Origin: Syntrophomonas sp. UBA4911
GTDB taxonomy: Bacteria; Bacillota; Syntrophomonadia; Syntrophomonadales; Syntrophomonadaceae
Assembly (NCBI GenBank): GCA_002398105.1
Contig: DHCD01000042.1
Span: 1-29,640, forward strand
DNA: 29,640 nucleotides
Reading direction: 5' to 3'
The position numbers and the translations under genes were made by a program. The notes below the pieces were generated by a model, which worked only from the letters and a program-made list of their open reading frames with translations, was not told the origin of the DNA and did no database searches. Below, piece after piece: positions 8,050 through 15,966 of this stretch. Position 1 is the stretch's first letter. Every line of letters begins with the position of its first letter.

Positions 8050-8419
8050 TTGGTGGAAGGTGCCAAAAAACCGCAATTTTAAGAAGGTTATGCTAATCCC
8101 ATAATTATCTTTGCTTTAGCTTGCTCCTCCTGCCGGCTGTTTGCTATTAGTTTATTTACATAATAACTGCATTTTCATAGAAACAAACTGGAATTGGTCT
8201 TACTTAATATATATGATTACAGATTTGAGACACCGGGATAAAGATCAAATATCAATCGGATGCAATATTGAGGCAGGGCCAAAAGCACTTAAGGGGAGGT
8301 GAGTATTGATAGCGACGGAGGATTGGTAAAAGTCCTCTGTTGGTAGCTGCAACATTCACCTGGAACTCAAACCATAACCTGTTTTGTAGGTCAACTAATA
8401 GCATCCCTATTTTATCTTG

Positions 8420-8430
8420 AAAGGAGGAGG
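8420..8430 (+). other. Strong Shine-Dalgarno-like tract without an obvious start codon
   Basis: AAAGGAGGAGG is the strongest ribosome-binding match in the divergent region, but it lies about 65 nt before the sheath start. The nearest ATG downstream (8451) opens only two codons. An ATG at 8456 opens a 27-codon frame that overlaps the sheath start, but it is too far from the tract. The sheath ATG itself has only a weak site, so this may be a ribosome standby or leader element. Confidence 0.3.
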
Positions 8431-8495
8431 CTGGTTTCTGGGTTATACAGATGATATGAAGATACATTTGTGTAAAGTTCAGCAACTGGAAACGA

Positions 8496-10223
8496 ATGCC
8501 GGAGTATTTATCACCAGGAGTTTATGTGGAGGAGTTTGAAAGTGGCGGTAAACCTATGGAAGGAGCCAGTACCAGCACTGCCGGTTTTCTTGGCCTGGCA
8601 GAAAAGGGACCTACCGAAGGTCTGCCCGAGCTGGTAACTAATTTTGGCGATTTTTTGAGAATATTCGGTGGTTATCTATCGGAAAATGCCTTTGCCGAAT
8701 ATCGCTATTTAGCCTATGCCGTAGAACATTTCTTCATTAATGGGGGATCACGCTGTTATGTAATGCGGGTAATACCTCCCGATGCCAAGGCCGCCAGAAA
8801 CTATAGTGAGGAAACTCAGGAATCGCTGGCATTAAAGATTTCCGCCCGCAACCCTGGCATGTGGGGGGATAAGCTGAGACTATTATTTACGCCGTCCAGC
8901 AAAGCCAGAACTCCAATTCTCGAAGTAATAGGGGACAAGGAGTACCGGGTCAAAAATAGCGCCGGTTTCAATCCCGGCGATATAGTACTATTTAATGATG
9001 GTGAAAGTAAATCTTATAACCAGGTACTCAAATCTCAGGATAATGTAATTGAATTAGCCGAGGCTCTGGAAGGAGACGTGGTGGATAAGCAGTTGGTTCC
9101 GAGCAAACTCCTTGCCACCGCTGAGTTCAGCCTTCAGGTCTTTTATGAAAGCGAAACCGAAAACTATGAGAATCTGTCTTTCAACCCGGCTGCGGCCAAC
9201 TATGTAGAAAAGAAACTGGCTCGCTCCAGTATGATTAAGGTGGAGCATAACCTGGCCATAGGAGAAGGAGCTCCTTTTGATATCATTGCGGGAGACAAAG
9301 CTGGGGAAGAGGAATTCTGGATGGGTCTTTCCGGGGGCAGCGACGGCTCTCTGAGTTCTCTTTCCGCCGCCGATTTTATGGGGGAAGACCGGGGACCGGG
9401 TAAGCGTACCGGGATTCAGGCCTTTATAGACAATGATGAAGTCAGTATTATGGCGGTTCCGGGTGTGACTGATCCCAATGTGCAACTGGCCCTGGTAGCG
9501 CACTGTGAAAATCTGACCAGCCGTTTTGCAGTTCTTGATATCCCCAGGGAATTAAAAAAGGTAGCAGAGGTGCAAAGTCACCGTAATATATTTGATTCCC
9601 ATTATGCCGCCCTCTATCATCCGTGGCTGCAAGTGTTTGATCCATTGGATAAACGCAATATCTTTATTCCGCCTTCCGGCTCTATGCTTGGCATCTATGC
9701 CCGTTCGGACAATACCCGCGGAGTACATAAGGCCCCGGCCAATGAAGTAGTACGGGCCTGTGTAGGTCTGGATTGTCAGTACAACAAGGGAGAACAGGAT
9801 ATCCTCAATCCCAAGGGAGTTAACCTGATTCGGGCCTTTACCGGTCAGGGCATTCGCGTATGGGGAGCCCGTACCTGCAGCTCCAATTCCATCTGGAAAT
9901 ACGTAAACGTGAGAAGGCTATTCATCTTTCTGGAACAGTCGATTAAGAATGGCAGTAACTGGGTAGTATTCGAACCTAATGATGAACGACTTTGGGCCCG
10001 GGTTCAGCGCACCATCTATAGCTTCCTGCTGGGAGTCTGGAGAGGCGGCGCTTTAATGGGAGGTACACCGGATGAGGCTTTCTTCGTCAGGGTGGACCGT
10101 ACTACTATGACCCAGGATGACATAGACAATGGCCGCTTGATTTGCGTTATCGGTGTATCACCGGTAAAACCGGCCGAGTTTGTCATCTTCAGAATCACCC
10201 AGAAAACTGCTGATAGTGAATAA
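8496..10223 (+). CDS. Contractile tail sheath protein (Afp2-4/Pvc2-4-like)
   Basis: This is the sheath subunit whose contraction drives the inner tube outward. The 575 residues begin with the classic sheath start PEYLSPGVYVEEF, followed by STSTAGFLGLAEKGP. The C-terminal half carries the conserved sheath core, with VNVRRLFIFLEQSI, WRGGALMGGTPDEAFFVRVD (about 513-532) and a final strand PAEFVIFRITQ. A variable insertion, roughly residues 105-290, probably forms the surface-exposed part. Only one sheath gene is present, where Afp and PVC have three. It is the first gene of the plus-strand CIS operon. The start is set by the family N-terminus, although the Shine-Dalgarno directly before it is weak. 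Confidence 0.97.
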   Translation: MPEYLSPGVYVEEFESGGKPMEGASTSTAGFLGLAEKGPTEGLPELVTNFGDFLRIFGGYLSENAFAEYRYLAYAVEHFFINGGSRCYVMRVIPPDAKAARNYSEETQESLALKISARNPGMWGDKLRLLFTPSSKARTPILEVIGDKEYRVKNSAGFNPGDIVLFNDGESKSYNQVLKSQDNVIELAEALEGDVVDKQLVPSKLLATAEFSLQVFYESETENYENLSFNPAAANYVEKKLARSSMIKVEHNLAIGEGAPFDIIAGDKAGEEEFWMGLSGGSDGSLSSLSAADFMGEDRGPGKRTGIQAFIDNDEVSIMAVPGVTDPNVQLALVAHCENLTSRFAVLDIPRELKKVAEVQSHRNIFDSHYAALYHPWLQVFDPLDKRNIFIPPSGSMLGIYARSDNTRGVHKAPANEVVRACVGLDCQYNKGEQDILNPKGVNLIRAFTGQGIRVWGARTCSSNSIWKYVNVRRLFIFLEQSIKNGSNWVVFEPNDERLWARVQRTIYSFLLGVWRGGALMGGTPDEAFFVRVDRTTMTQDDIDNGRLICVIGVSPVKPAEFVIFRITQKTADSE

Positions 10224-10247
10224 TCTGTATTGAAAGGAGAGTAATAA

Positions 10248-10685
10248 ATGGCTGATCGCGTTGACCCCTTCAGGAGTTACCGCTTTTCTGTTGAAATTGA
10301 GGGAATTACTGAAGCATATTTTACTGAGGTTAGAGGGATTGAAGCGTCATACGATGTAATCGAATTTCGCAGTGGCGATATGAATGCTGGTTATTGGAAG
10401 CTTCCGGGCTTGCTTCATAACCCTACGGTTACCCTTAAACAGGGAGTTACAGACAATATGGAAATCTACGAGTGGTTTAAAGGCGAACCGGGTAATGCCG
10501 GGGTAGTGGAACGCAAAGATGTTACCATCAAAGCCGTTGATGACCAGCAGGCGGAGCTGGCAGTATGGACTTTTTATGATGCCTGGCCTTGCAAGTATTC
10601 GGCATCCGATTTTAATGCCAGCGAGTCGGCGGTAGTAATTGAAACTTTGGAACTGGCTTACGAGGGTTTCTTAAGATCCAAGTAA
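10248..10685 (+). CDS. Inner tail tube protein (gp19-like, Afp1/Pvc1-like)
   Basis: This is the tube subunit of the injection apparatus, in the phage T4 gp19 / Hcp-fold family. The 145 residues show DPFRSYRFSVEIEGI at the start, FTEVRGIEASYDVIEFRSG (about 25-43), the LLHNPTVTLKQGVTDN strand and the C-terminal SESAVVIETLELAYEGF. All of these are typical of eCIS tubes. An AAAGGAGAG Shine-Dalgarno precedes the ATG, and the gene follows the sheath by 24 nt, the usual order and the position of the most abundant structural proteins. A second tube-like gene lies at 11403. Confidence 0.96.
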   Translation: MADRVDPFRSYRFSVEIEGITEAYFTEVRGIEASYDVIEFRSGDMNAGYWKLPGLLHNPTVTLKQGVTDNMEIYEWFKGEPGNAGVVERKDVTIKAVDDQQAELAVWTFYDAWPCKYSASDFNASESAVVIETLELAYEGFLRSK

Positions 10686-10721
10686 GTTAAGATACCGGCA
10701 AGGGATAGAAAGGACGGACTG

Positions 10722-10772
10722 ATGCTTTCTTATTACTCTTGTTATAAGCAGGTTGTGCGCATATGGCAGTAA
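10722..10772 (+). CDS. Possible 16-codon leader ORF with strong ribosome-binding site
   Basis: The ATG at 10722 has an AAAGGA Shine-Dalgarno at optimal spacing and opens MLSYYSCYKQVVRIWQ, then TAA at 10770-10772. An in-frame start of the next gene's long form (10763) overlaps this stop. It may be a leader that couples translation of the chaperone gene after the highly expressed tube gene, or it may be a remnant. Being short, it could also be chance. Confidence 0.35.
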   Translation: MLSYYSCYKQVVRIWQ

Positions 10773-10828
10773 GAAAAAGTGCTAGCAATAAAACCACTAA
10801 AGACGTGACGCGAACGGGGGATAATACG

Positions 10829-11191
10829 ATGTCCTTTGAAACTGAATTTGAATTTGAATTACCCAAAGGTTATATAGATGAACAGGGCGACCTGCATCGT
10901 AAAGGGGTAATGCGCCTGGCCACAGCGGCTGATGAAATCTTACCGCTGCGTGATCCCCGAGTTCAACAAAACCCGGGCTATCTGACTATCATTGTTTTAT
11001 CCCGGGTGATTACCAAACTAGGTGATCTCAGGGCGATTGACACCAAAACTATAGAAAAACTATTTACCGTTGATATGGCTTATCTTCAGGATTTCTACCA
11101 GCGTATAAACGAGATGGAGAGCCCTAATATTCGGGTAATTTGCCCGCGTTGTGAGCATGAGTTTGAGACTGCAGTAAATTTTCCCAGATGA
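10829..11191 (+). CDS. T4-baseplate-chaperone-like CIS assembly protein
   Basis: This protein is found between the tube and Afp6-like genes in many eCIS loci and is usually named phage tail assembly protein or T4-family baseplate hub assembly chaperone. The body has FELPKGYIDEQGDLHRKG, VMRLATAADEILPLRDPR and YLTIIVLSRVITKLGDL, then a helical segment and a C-terminal CPRCEHEFE that carries a single CxxC. The start at 10829 (120 residues) is chosen because GGGGGA lies 7 nt before it and the conserved sequence begins there. An ATG at 10763 would add 22 polar residues but has no Shine-Dalgarno. The gene overlaps the next by 4 nt. A role in tube or baseplate assembly is inferred from the family. 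Confidence 0.85.
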   Translation: MSFETEFEFELPKGYIDEQGDLHRKGVMRLATAADEILPLRDPRVQQNPGYLTIIVLSRVITKLGDLRAIDTKTIEKLFTVDMAYLQDFYQRINEMESPNIRVICPRCEHEFETAVNFPR

Positions 11192-11394
11192 CCAGTGGAA
11201 TAAAATGCTATCCGGTTGACCGCATTTTTGAAGAGGCGGCTTTTATAGCATATTATTTCCACTGGCCGCATGATGAAATTATGGCCATGGAGCACCGTGA
11301 TCGTCGCCGTTGGTGTGAAGAAATATCACGTATAAATCGCCAGCTTAATGATGAGCCGGACAATTTGTTTGATGTTATTAATAAGAAGAGGTGA
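11188..11394 (+). CDS. Afp6-like small CIS protein (DUF6760-type)
   Basis: This 68-residue protein starts in an ATGA overlap with the gene before. It shows a compact helical sequence with YPVDRIFEEAAFIAYYFHW and DEIMAMEHRDRRRWCEEI, which resembles the small DUF6760/Afp6-type proteins located between tube and baseplate genes of eCIS loci. Its role is not established; co-translation with the chaperone-like protein suggests a paired assembly function, loosely like the G/GT tail chaperones of phages. That comparison is an inference from position and size only. The ORF has no membrane segment or signal peptide. Confidence 0.85.
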   Translation: MTSGIKCYPVDRIFEEAAFIAYYFHWPHDEIMAMEHRDRRRWCEEISRINRQLNDEPDNLFDVINKKR

Positions 11395-11402
11395 ATGGGG
11401 CG

Positions 11403-11828
11403 GTGTCTAGACCTGGTGTGGCCTTCCGTTTCAAGGTTGAACTTGATGGCCTGCTTATCGCTGACTTTTCAGAAGTTTCAGGGTTGGAGGCCGAAACTGA
11501 AGTTAAGGTTGTCCGCGAGGGTGGGGTTAACGACTATGAACATCATTTTATTACCATAAGGAAGTATCCACCGCTGGTTTTGAAGCGGGGCTTTACTAAC
11601 ACTACCCAACTCTGGGACTGGTATGAGGAAAATGCTGCCGGCAGGCTGCAGCGTAAGAATGGATCTATTATTTTGCTGGATGCCAGTGGGCAGGAAAGTT
11701 GCAGATGGAGTTTTCTGGAGTCCTACCCGGTTAAATGGGTAGGACCCCAATTGCGGGCCAGTGCCAGCGAGGTGGCAATAGAATCGCTGGAAATAGTTCA
11801 CCGCGGAATTAAAGTTATCAAATCATGA
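11403..11828 (+). CDS. Second tube-like protein (gp19-like, Afp5/Pvc5-like tube initiator candidate)
   Basis: This is a second, divergent gp19/Hcp-fold protein. Visible family features are PGVAFRFKVELDGLLIADFSEVSGLEAETEVKV in outline, the basic strand YPPLVLKRGFTN, WDWYEEN and a C-terminal SEVAIESLEIVHRG. In Afp, one of two tube paralogues forms the first ring that joins the tube to the hub, and this position near the baseplate genes suits that role. The start at GTG 11403 (141 residues) is preferred because AGAGGTGA lies 8 nt upstream; a GTG at 11391 would overlap the previous stop (GTGA) and add four residues. It clearly differs from the 10248 tube and is not a simple duplicate. Confidence 0.9.
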   Translation: MSRPGVAFRFKVELDGLLIADFSEVSGLEAETEVKVVREGGVNDYEHHFITIRKYPPLVLKRGFTNTTQLWDWYEENAAGRLQRKNGSIILLDASGQESCRWSFLESYPVKWVGPQLRASASEVAIESLEIVHRGIKVIKS

Positions 11829-11881
11829 TGGGTTGGGGCTAAGTTGTTGTGTGGCTGTTGCTGTCCCTGGGGGAATATAAT

Positions 11882-14800
11882 ATGTTGTTACCGCGACAAT
11901 TAAAAATGCTGGGAATAAGCACCTGGAGTCCGGCGCAGACCTTGGGCGACCGGATCAGAAACAAGTATCTGTGCTCCGACTATTCCTTCAGGCCTCTTGC
12001 GTTAGCCTGGCGTCTTGATAACCATGCCGCCCATTTGATCGCACCAAGACCTATGACTATCAATCTCAAACTGCTGCTGGTGTCCAGGGGAGACGGTAAT
12101 TGGTTTATTCCCAGCAGTCCTTTTCCTCTGCCGGTAACTCAGGCTGTTCCAACCAGATTGCAGAATATCCCTTTCTCCCGAATACATACGGGTTTTAAAC
12201 TGCTGCACCGGAACCAGCTGACCAGTTCCCAGGGCAGAAAAAGGGATACTGGCCGCCGCAGTCAATCTGCGGCAGCAACGGAAAAAGGTATGGCCGGAGA
12301 GCTAAACCAGGTATGGCGGGCAATTCATGTCCAGGTTATTCCTACTCCAAAATCAGTCTCTAAGCCGAATCTGCCCCCCAATCTCCCGTATACCAATAGA
12401 TTGACCGCTTCCTGGATTATTACTGCAAAAACGGGGGAGGCAAGGCAGAAGCTAAAAAAGTACAGACTATTGTCCGGGGTTGGAAAAATACCGGCTGTGA
12501 AGGAGAGAGCAGCGCGAATTAATTCTTACGATGTCAGCCGAATATTGGGCGGCAATAGAGCAATTGAGCAGATATCCGAAAAAAGGCGGCAAACTCCCGG
12601 CAATTTCTCTTTGCGCCCAGTGTCCTCAGGGCTGGCAACGAACCTTAAGGTTAATTCAACCCATATGTATCCGAGGATAATGCTGTCCGGTTTATCTTGG
12701 CCGCGTGACTTGGGGCCGGTCAGGCCGGAGCATGCTATAACCGGCCCGGGCCAGGGGATGGTTTTGAATGTTTTAACCGCTATAAAAAAGCCCATCCGGC
12801 ATGAGGAAAATCATCATTTTTTTAATGAGCATCTTTACAGACAGAACCAGATATTAAGAACGGAAAAAATTTTTATAGAGCAGGCTGAGCAGCGGGCACT
12901 GTCAGTGCCGGTTCGTTCCTTGCCGGCGGAAAAAATTGTTATGAGTGGGGTTAAGCAAAGACCATCACTTTTATTGCCCATGGCGCTAACAGCAGAAAAG
13001 ATTGAAAAAAACCAGCCTGGGCAATTATACTCATCATTACTAATCCGGTCGCTGATACTGGCTGGGACGCCTTTAAAACAGATTATGCAATTCGAACATT
13101 TATATGTTCCTGCTTTTAGCCTGCCTGCCAGGGTGAAAATCCAGAATGCAACCGGCAATATACAATTACTTCCGCAACGAAATAGGGATGGCAGCCATTT
13201 AGCTGCTCAAAGGCCTATCCTGGTCATGCCACCTGATTACATGGATGCTGGAAAGACCGGGTTTACTATTCGGGACCCGCGGACTGAAAATCCGCGGGCG
13301 AAAAGATTGCCTTGGGGGATCAGGCATCAGGTAATAGCGCCAAAAAACAGGAGAATGTCCGGTAAGCTTATGCCGTTGCGCCGGGAGATCGAATTATCCA
13401 AGCATAGAGGATTAGATAACGGGAAAGATCATCCGGGAAGCAGCTTATCAGGTATGGGGCTGCCTGCTGAACCAATATTAATCCCGGTAAGCTCAATCAA
13501 CAATAGCCGGAAGTACCTTTCTGATATATTAAAGTCGGCTTTAATAGATTCCAATGACATTATGATTAATCGCAAACCCCTGAAAAAAATGAATGAATTA
13601 ACCGCTCAGCTGGCAGCGGCGAAAAACCAAATTCTGAGCATGACAACCGGGGCCAATAGAGGAAAATCGGAACTGGATAAGGTTGGCAATGAGCGCCATC
13701 CTATAAACCGATTACCAGTGCCAGTTTTGCATTATAGCGGCTATGCTGATTTTATGAAGCCGGGACGAAAAGCGAACTTTTCCCGGCCTGGTTATCACAA
13801 TTATGGCTACCGCCGGGCCGGCGTGACTCCTGCAGCAAAATATGGGCTATCTTTAATGACAGTTAATTCACGGGGGCAAAGATTTTTTGGGGGAGCCGTG
13901 AAACAATCAGATGAGCCCATAACCGGCGCCATACCGGGTAAAGTACTGCCATTTCTCACAAAAGACACTTTGCGCAGGCAGAGGGGATGGCACAAGAGGG
14001 AAGATCGCCCTGAAATTAATTCCTCAGGCAGCGGGTCTCCGACTAAGCTGATATTAAGGCCGGTAAGCTTACTAAATGACAGAAGCCAAGACTTTCCCGA
14101 TATATTCAAGGTGACTTTAAGGGCTGACCCAGGAAAAGGCATTCCCTCTTTCTTCATTTCAGCCCGTCCGGTAACATTGACGCGCCAAGCTGTTGCCGGA
14201 AGTTTAAATAACCTCCCGGGGCGGAGAGGCAGAGAAGCGGAGATCAATTCCGGCCGGGGTATTGCTGATCTGGAGTCATTAATGCTCAATCAGAGGAGGA
14301 CTATAACAGGTTTCAATAAAGAAGCCAACACCGGAAGAAAAACCCAATACTCTCTACCCCAGTTGATTAAGCCCGGCTGGTGGCCGCAGATTTTCAATCT
14401 TAAAGGGAATAAGGGCGACCTTAAAATCAAGGGGCAAATTCCGGAGATTTATCATTTGTATCCTAAACCCTTAATAGGTTCCGGTGACATTATGGTTAAT
14501 CATGAACCCTGGAAAAAAGCCAGTAAATTAACCGCCCACCGGGGACTGTCCCGCAACCAACGGCGACAGGTCCTGGATATACCGGTGCGGATTCTGTTGT
14601 TTATAATTCAGGAGCATAACCGGAAGGGAAAGAGGATTAATCTTCTTCCGACCAGGATGGGGAATAAAGCTAAGCCGGATAATTTCGCGCTGAAATTAAC
14701 CCAAGCTAAGGCAGCCGGACGTTATTCAGAAAATGATTCCGCCCTGTCGCCCCTGCAATTGGCTCCGGGGTTTGCCGGCAGCAGCAATAATTTTGTCTCT

Positions 14801-15313
14801 GGCCGCGATTCTTCCGGAAAGTTGGCGCCATTACCATCTGCAGGCTGGGTCAGCCGGTATGCACGTCAAAGCAGAGTCACTGGAATAGAGGCCAAAGCTA
14901 AAGATTTTAGCTTCAGGGAAGGACTGCAGGCACGGATGGACAGGCACAACCGGGGAATTAATAAAGCGAAAATCCCGAGCCCCAAGGCGGGGATTGCAGT
15001 TAGTTATGGGCAACTTAGTCTAATTCAGTATCAGGGCCTTGATTCGGGGCATGGCAAACAGCTTCAATCTTATGCAGCTTTAGCCTCCGGGCCTGATTTA
15101 GCCTATCGCAGGGACACATCACCGGCTGCCGCCGGTTATCCGGAGGGTTTCAGCGATACCCCAACCAGGTCTATTGATACGGAGGTTAAGGTGCAGGTGG
15201 CCGGAGCCGGAAATAGTGAGCTCAAGGGTAATGAAATTAAGAAAATTGCCGACCGCGTCTACCGGGAGATACAACAGCGGATGAAGGTGGAGCGGCAGCG
15301 CCGAGGCTTGTAA
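11882..15313 (+). CDS. Very long Pro/Arg-rich repeat protein of the CIS operon, unknown function
   Basis: This unbroken 1,143-codon frame sits between the tube-initiator and LysM baseplate genes. I do not recognise a catalytic domain. Most of it is a low-hydrophobicity, basic, proline-containing sequence with recurring short hydrophobic blocks of the form ILxxPVxxL, for example LILRPVSLL, ILIPVSSI and LSVPVRSLPAEKI. Degenerate internal repeats are visible also in DNA (separate entry). The C-terminus differs: a charged helix KKIADRVYREIQQRMKVERQ at the very end, a style of tail I associate with eCIS proteins in this position. The start at ATG 11882 has GGGGGA upstream; a GTG at 11849 would add 11 residues. 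It may be a tape measure, an internal scaffold or a cargo carrier. There is no coiled coil or membrane segment typical of phage tape measures. Confidence 0.8.
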   Translation: MLLPRQLKMLGISTWSPAQTLGDRIRNKYLCSDYSFRPLALAWRLDNHAAHLIAPRPMTINLKLLLVSRGDGNWFIPSSPFPLPVTQAVPTRLQNIPFSRIHTGFKLLHRNQLTSSQGRKRDTGRRSQSAAATEKGMAGELNQVWRAIHVQVIPTPKSVSKPNLPPNLPYTNRLTASWIITAKTGEARQKLKKYRLLSGVGKIPAVKERAARINSYDVSRILGGNRAIEQISEKRRQTPGNFSLRPVSSGLATNLKVNSTHMYPRIMLSGLSWPRDLGPVRPEHAITGPGQGMVLNVLTAIKKPIRHEENHHFFNEHLYRQNQILRTEKIFIEQAEQRALSVPVRSLPAEKIVMSGVKQRPSLLLPMALTAEKIEKNQPGQLYSSLLIRSLILAGTPLKQIMQFEHLYVPAFSLPARVKIQNATGNIQLLPQRNRDGSHLAAQRPILVMPPDYMDAGKTGFTIRDPRTENPRAKRLPWGIRHQVIAPKNRRMSGKLMPLRREIELSKHRGLDNGKDHPGSSLSGMGLPAEPILIPVSSINNSRKYLSDILKSALIDSNDIMINRKPLKKMNELTAQLAAAKNQILSMTTGANRGKSELDKVGNERHPINRLPVPVLHYSGYADFMKPGRKANFSRPGYHNYGYRRAGVTPAAKYGLSLMTVNSRGQRFFGGAVKQSDEPITGAIPGKVLPFLTKDTLRRQRGWHKREDRPEINSSGSGSPTKLILRPVSLLNDRSQDFPDIFKVTLRADPGKGIPSFFISARPVTLTRQAVAGSLNNLPGRRGREAEINSGRGIADLESLMLNQRRTITGFNKEANTGRKTQYSLPQLIKPGWWPQIFNLKGNKGDLKIKGQIPEIYHLYPKPLIGSGDIMVNHEPWKKASKLTAHRGLSRNQRRQVLDIPVRILLFIIQEHNRKGKRINLLPTRMGNKAKPDNFALKLTQAKAAGRYSENDSALSPLQLAPGFAGSSNNFVSGRDSSGKLAPLPSAGWVSRYARQSRVTGIEAKAKDFSFREGLQARMDRHNRGINKAKIPSPKAGIAVSYGQLSLIQYQGLDSGHGKQLQSYAALASGPDLAYRRDTSPAAAGYPEGFSDTPTRSIDTEVKVQVAGAGNSELKGNEIKKIADRVYREIQQRMKVERQRRGL
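13470..14600 (+). repeat. Degenerate internal repeats within the long CIS protein gene
   Basis: Two sets of related segments are visible. First, the segment near 13484 (ccggtaagct, then a gatatatt near 13523) matches 14060 onward with a 576-nt offset (192 codons). Both encode a PVSxxN block followed by DI(L/F)K. Second, 13541-13620 (DIMINRKPLKKMNELTA) matches 14471-14550 (DIMVNHEPWKKASKLTA) with a 930-nt offset (310 codons). Both offsets are multiples of three. A closer pair of blocks (LPAEKIV and LTAEKIE) lies near 12920 and 12985. The unit boundaries cannot be fixed by eye. Confidence 0.65.
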
Positions 15314-15340
15314 ATCCAGGTGAAAAGGAGCGATTAAGCA

Positions 15341-15961
15341 GTGCCACTTAAGAAAGCCAGTATTGTAGTGGAAAGCAGCAATGAAAGTATTGAGGTTTTA
15401 TTTAACCCCAGTGAATATAACATAGCAAAAGAAAATAAATATGCTTATCATATAATGCCGGGCTTATCTGCTGCAGTTCCCCAGTTTATAAGCGGGGATG
15501 CCAGCACTCTGGCCATGGAACTCTTTTTTGATACCTATGAAGCCCGGAGCGATGTAAGAGATCATACCAAGCGGATCTATGCTTTACTTGAGGTGGAAAG
15601 TGACACCCACACGCCGCCGGTATGCAGATTCATATGGGGTTCAGTGGTATTTAGAGGGGTTATGGAAAAAATTTCTCAACGCTTTACCATGTTTCTGGAT
15701 TCGGGAATTCCGGTGAGGGCTGTTCTGAACGTAACCATGCGATCCTGGCAAACGGTTAGCGAGCAATTACGAGAAATACCTCGTCAGTCTTCTGACCGCA
15801 CCAAACAGAGGGTATTGAAGCAAGGCGAACAATTGTGGATGCTGGCGGCACGTGAATACGAAGATCCGGGAAGATGGCGTGAGATTGCTGTTGCTAATGA
15901 TATAGACAACCCCAGATGGGTTGAGACCGGGAGCAAAGTAATCGTTCCTCCGCTGGAGTAA
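15341..15961 (+). CDS. LysM baseplate protein (Afp7/Pvc7-like, gp53-like)
   Basis: This 206-residue protein has an N-terminal CIS baseplate domain (VLFNPSEYNIAKENKYAYHI near residues 20-38, then ISGDASTLAMELFFDTYE). Its C-terminal LysM domain (about 155-206) starts at RVLKQGEQLWMLAAREYED and ends in SKVIVPPLE. LysM-bearing Afp7/gp53-type proteins clamp the central hub to the wedges in the baseplate; the LysM fold here more likely serves protein contacts than peptidoglycan binding. The start is GTG at 15341, with AAAGGAG 9 nt before it. The hub gene follows after 5 nt. Confidence 0.93.
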   Translation: MPLKKASIVVESSNESIEVLFNPSEYNIAKENKYAYHIMPGLSAAVPQFISGDASTLAMELFFDTYEARSDVRDHTKRIYALLEVESDTHTPPVCRFIWGSVVFRGVMEKISQRFTMFLDSGIPVRAVLNVTMRSWQTVSEQLREIPRQSSDRTKQRVLKQGEQLWMLAAREYEDPGRWREIAVANDIDNPRWVETGSKVIVPPLE

Positions 15962-15966
15962 TCACT

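Larger units (their letters stand above)
7884..8495. other. Divergent intergenic region between the lipoprotein and the CIS sheath gene
   Basis: This 612-nt region has no convincing gene. It should hold the promoters for both directions. It contains a minus-strand promoter candidate, a 12-bp palindrome (8038-8049) and an AT-rich stretch around 8150-8220. It also holds a GGGGAGGTGA followed by a 7-codon TTG mini-ORF (8306-8329), a short GAGGA/TCCTC hairpin (8318-8322 with 8333-8337), and an isolated strong Shine-Dalgarno-like tract (8420-8430). An 8252-8485 minus-strand open frame shows no recognisable protein features. No clear plus-strand sigma-A or sigma-54 promoter stands out. The length and content suggest a regulated leader for the sheath operon. 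Confidence 0.6.

Noticed and set aside
8252..8485. 77-codon open frame on the minus strand in the divergent intergenic region
   Set aside because: It has no Shine-Dalgarno, no recognisable domain and a composition unlike the neighbours, and it covers the region where plus-strand leader signals lie.
7884..8495. A sigma-54 promoter before the sheath gene
   Set aside because: I found no GG-N10-GC element with the flanking consensus bases.
11849..15313. Minus-strand open frames of 60-160 codons inside the long repeat gene as real genes
   Set aside because: They are shadows in a stop-poor stretch, lack ribosome-binding sites, and the plus-strand frame is continuous with operon spacing on both sides.
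11882..15313. The repeat gene as a non-coding array or CRISPR
   Set aside because: The repeats are degenerate, the offsets are multiples of three, the frame is open throughout and there is no regular repeat-spacer pattern.
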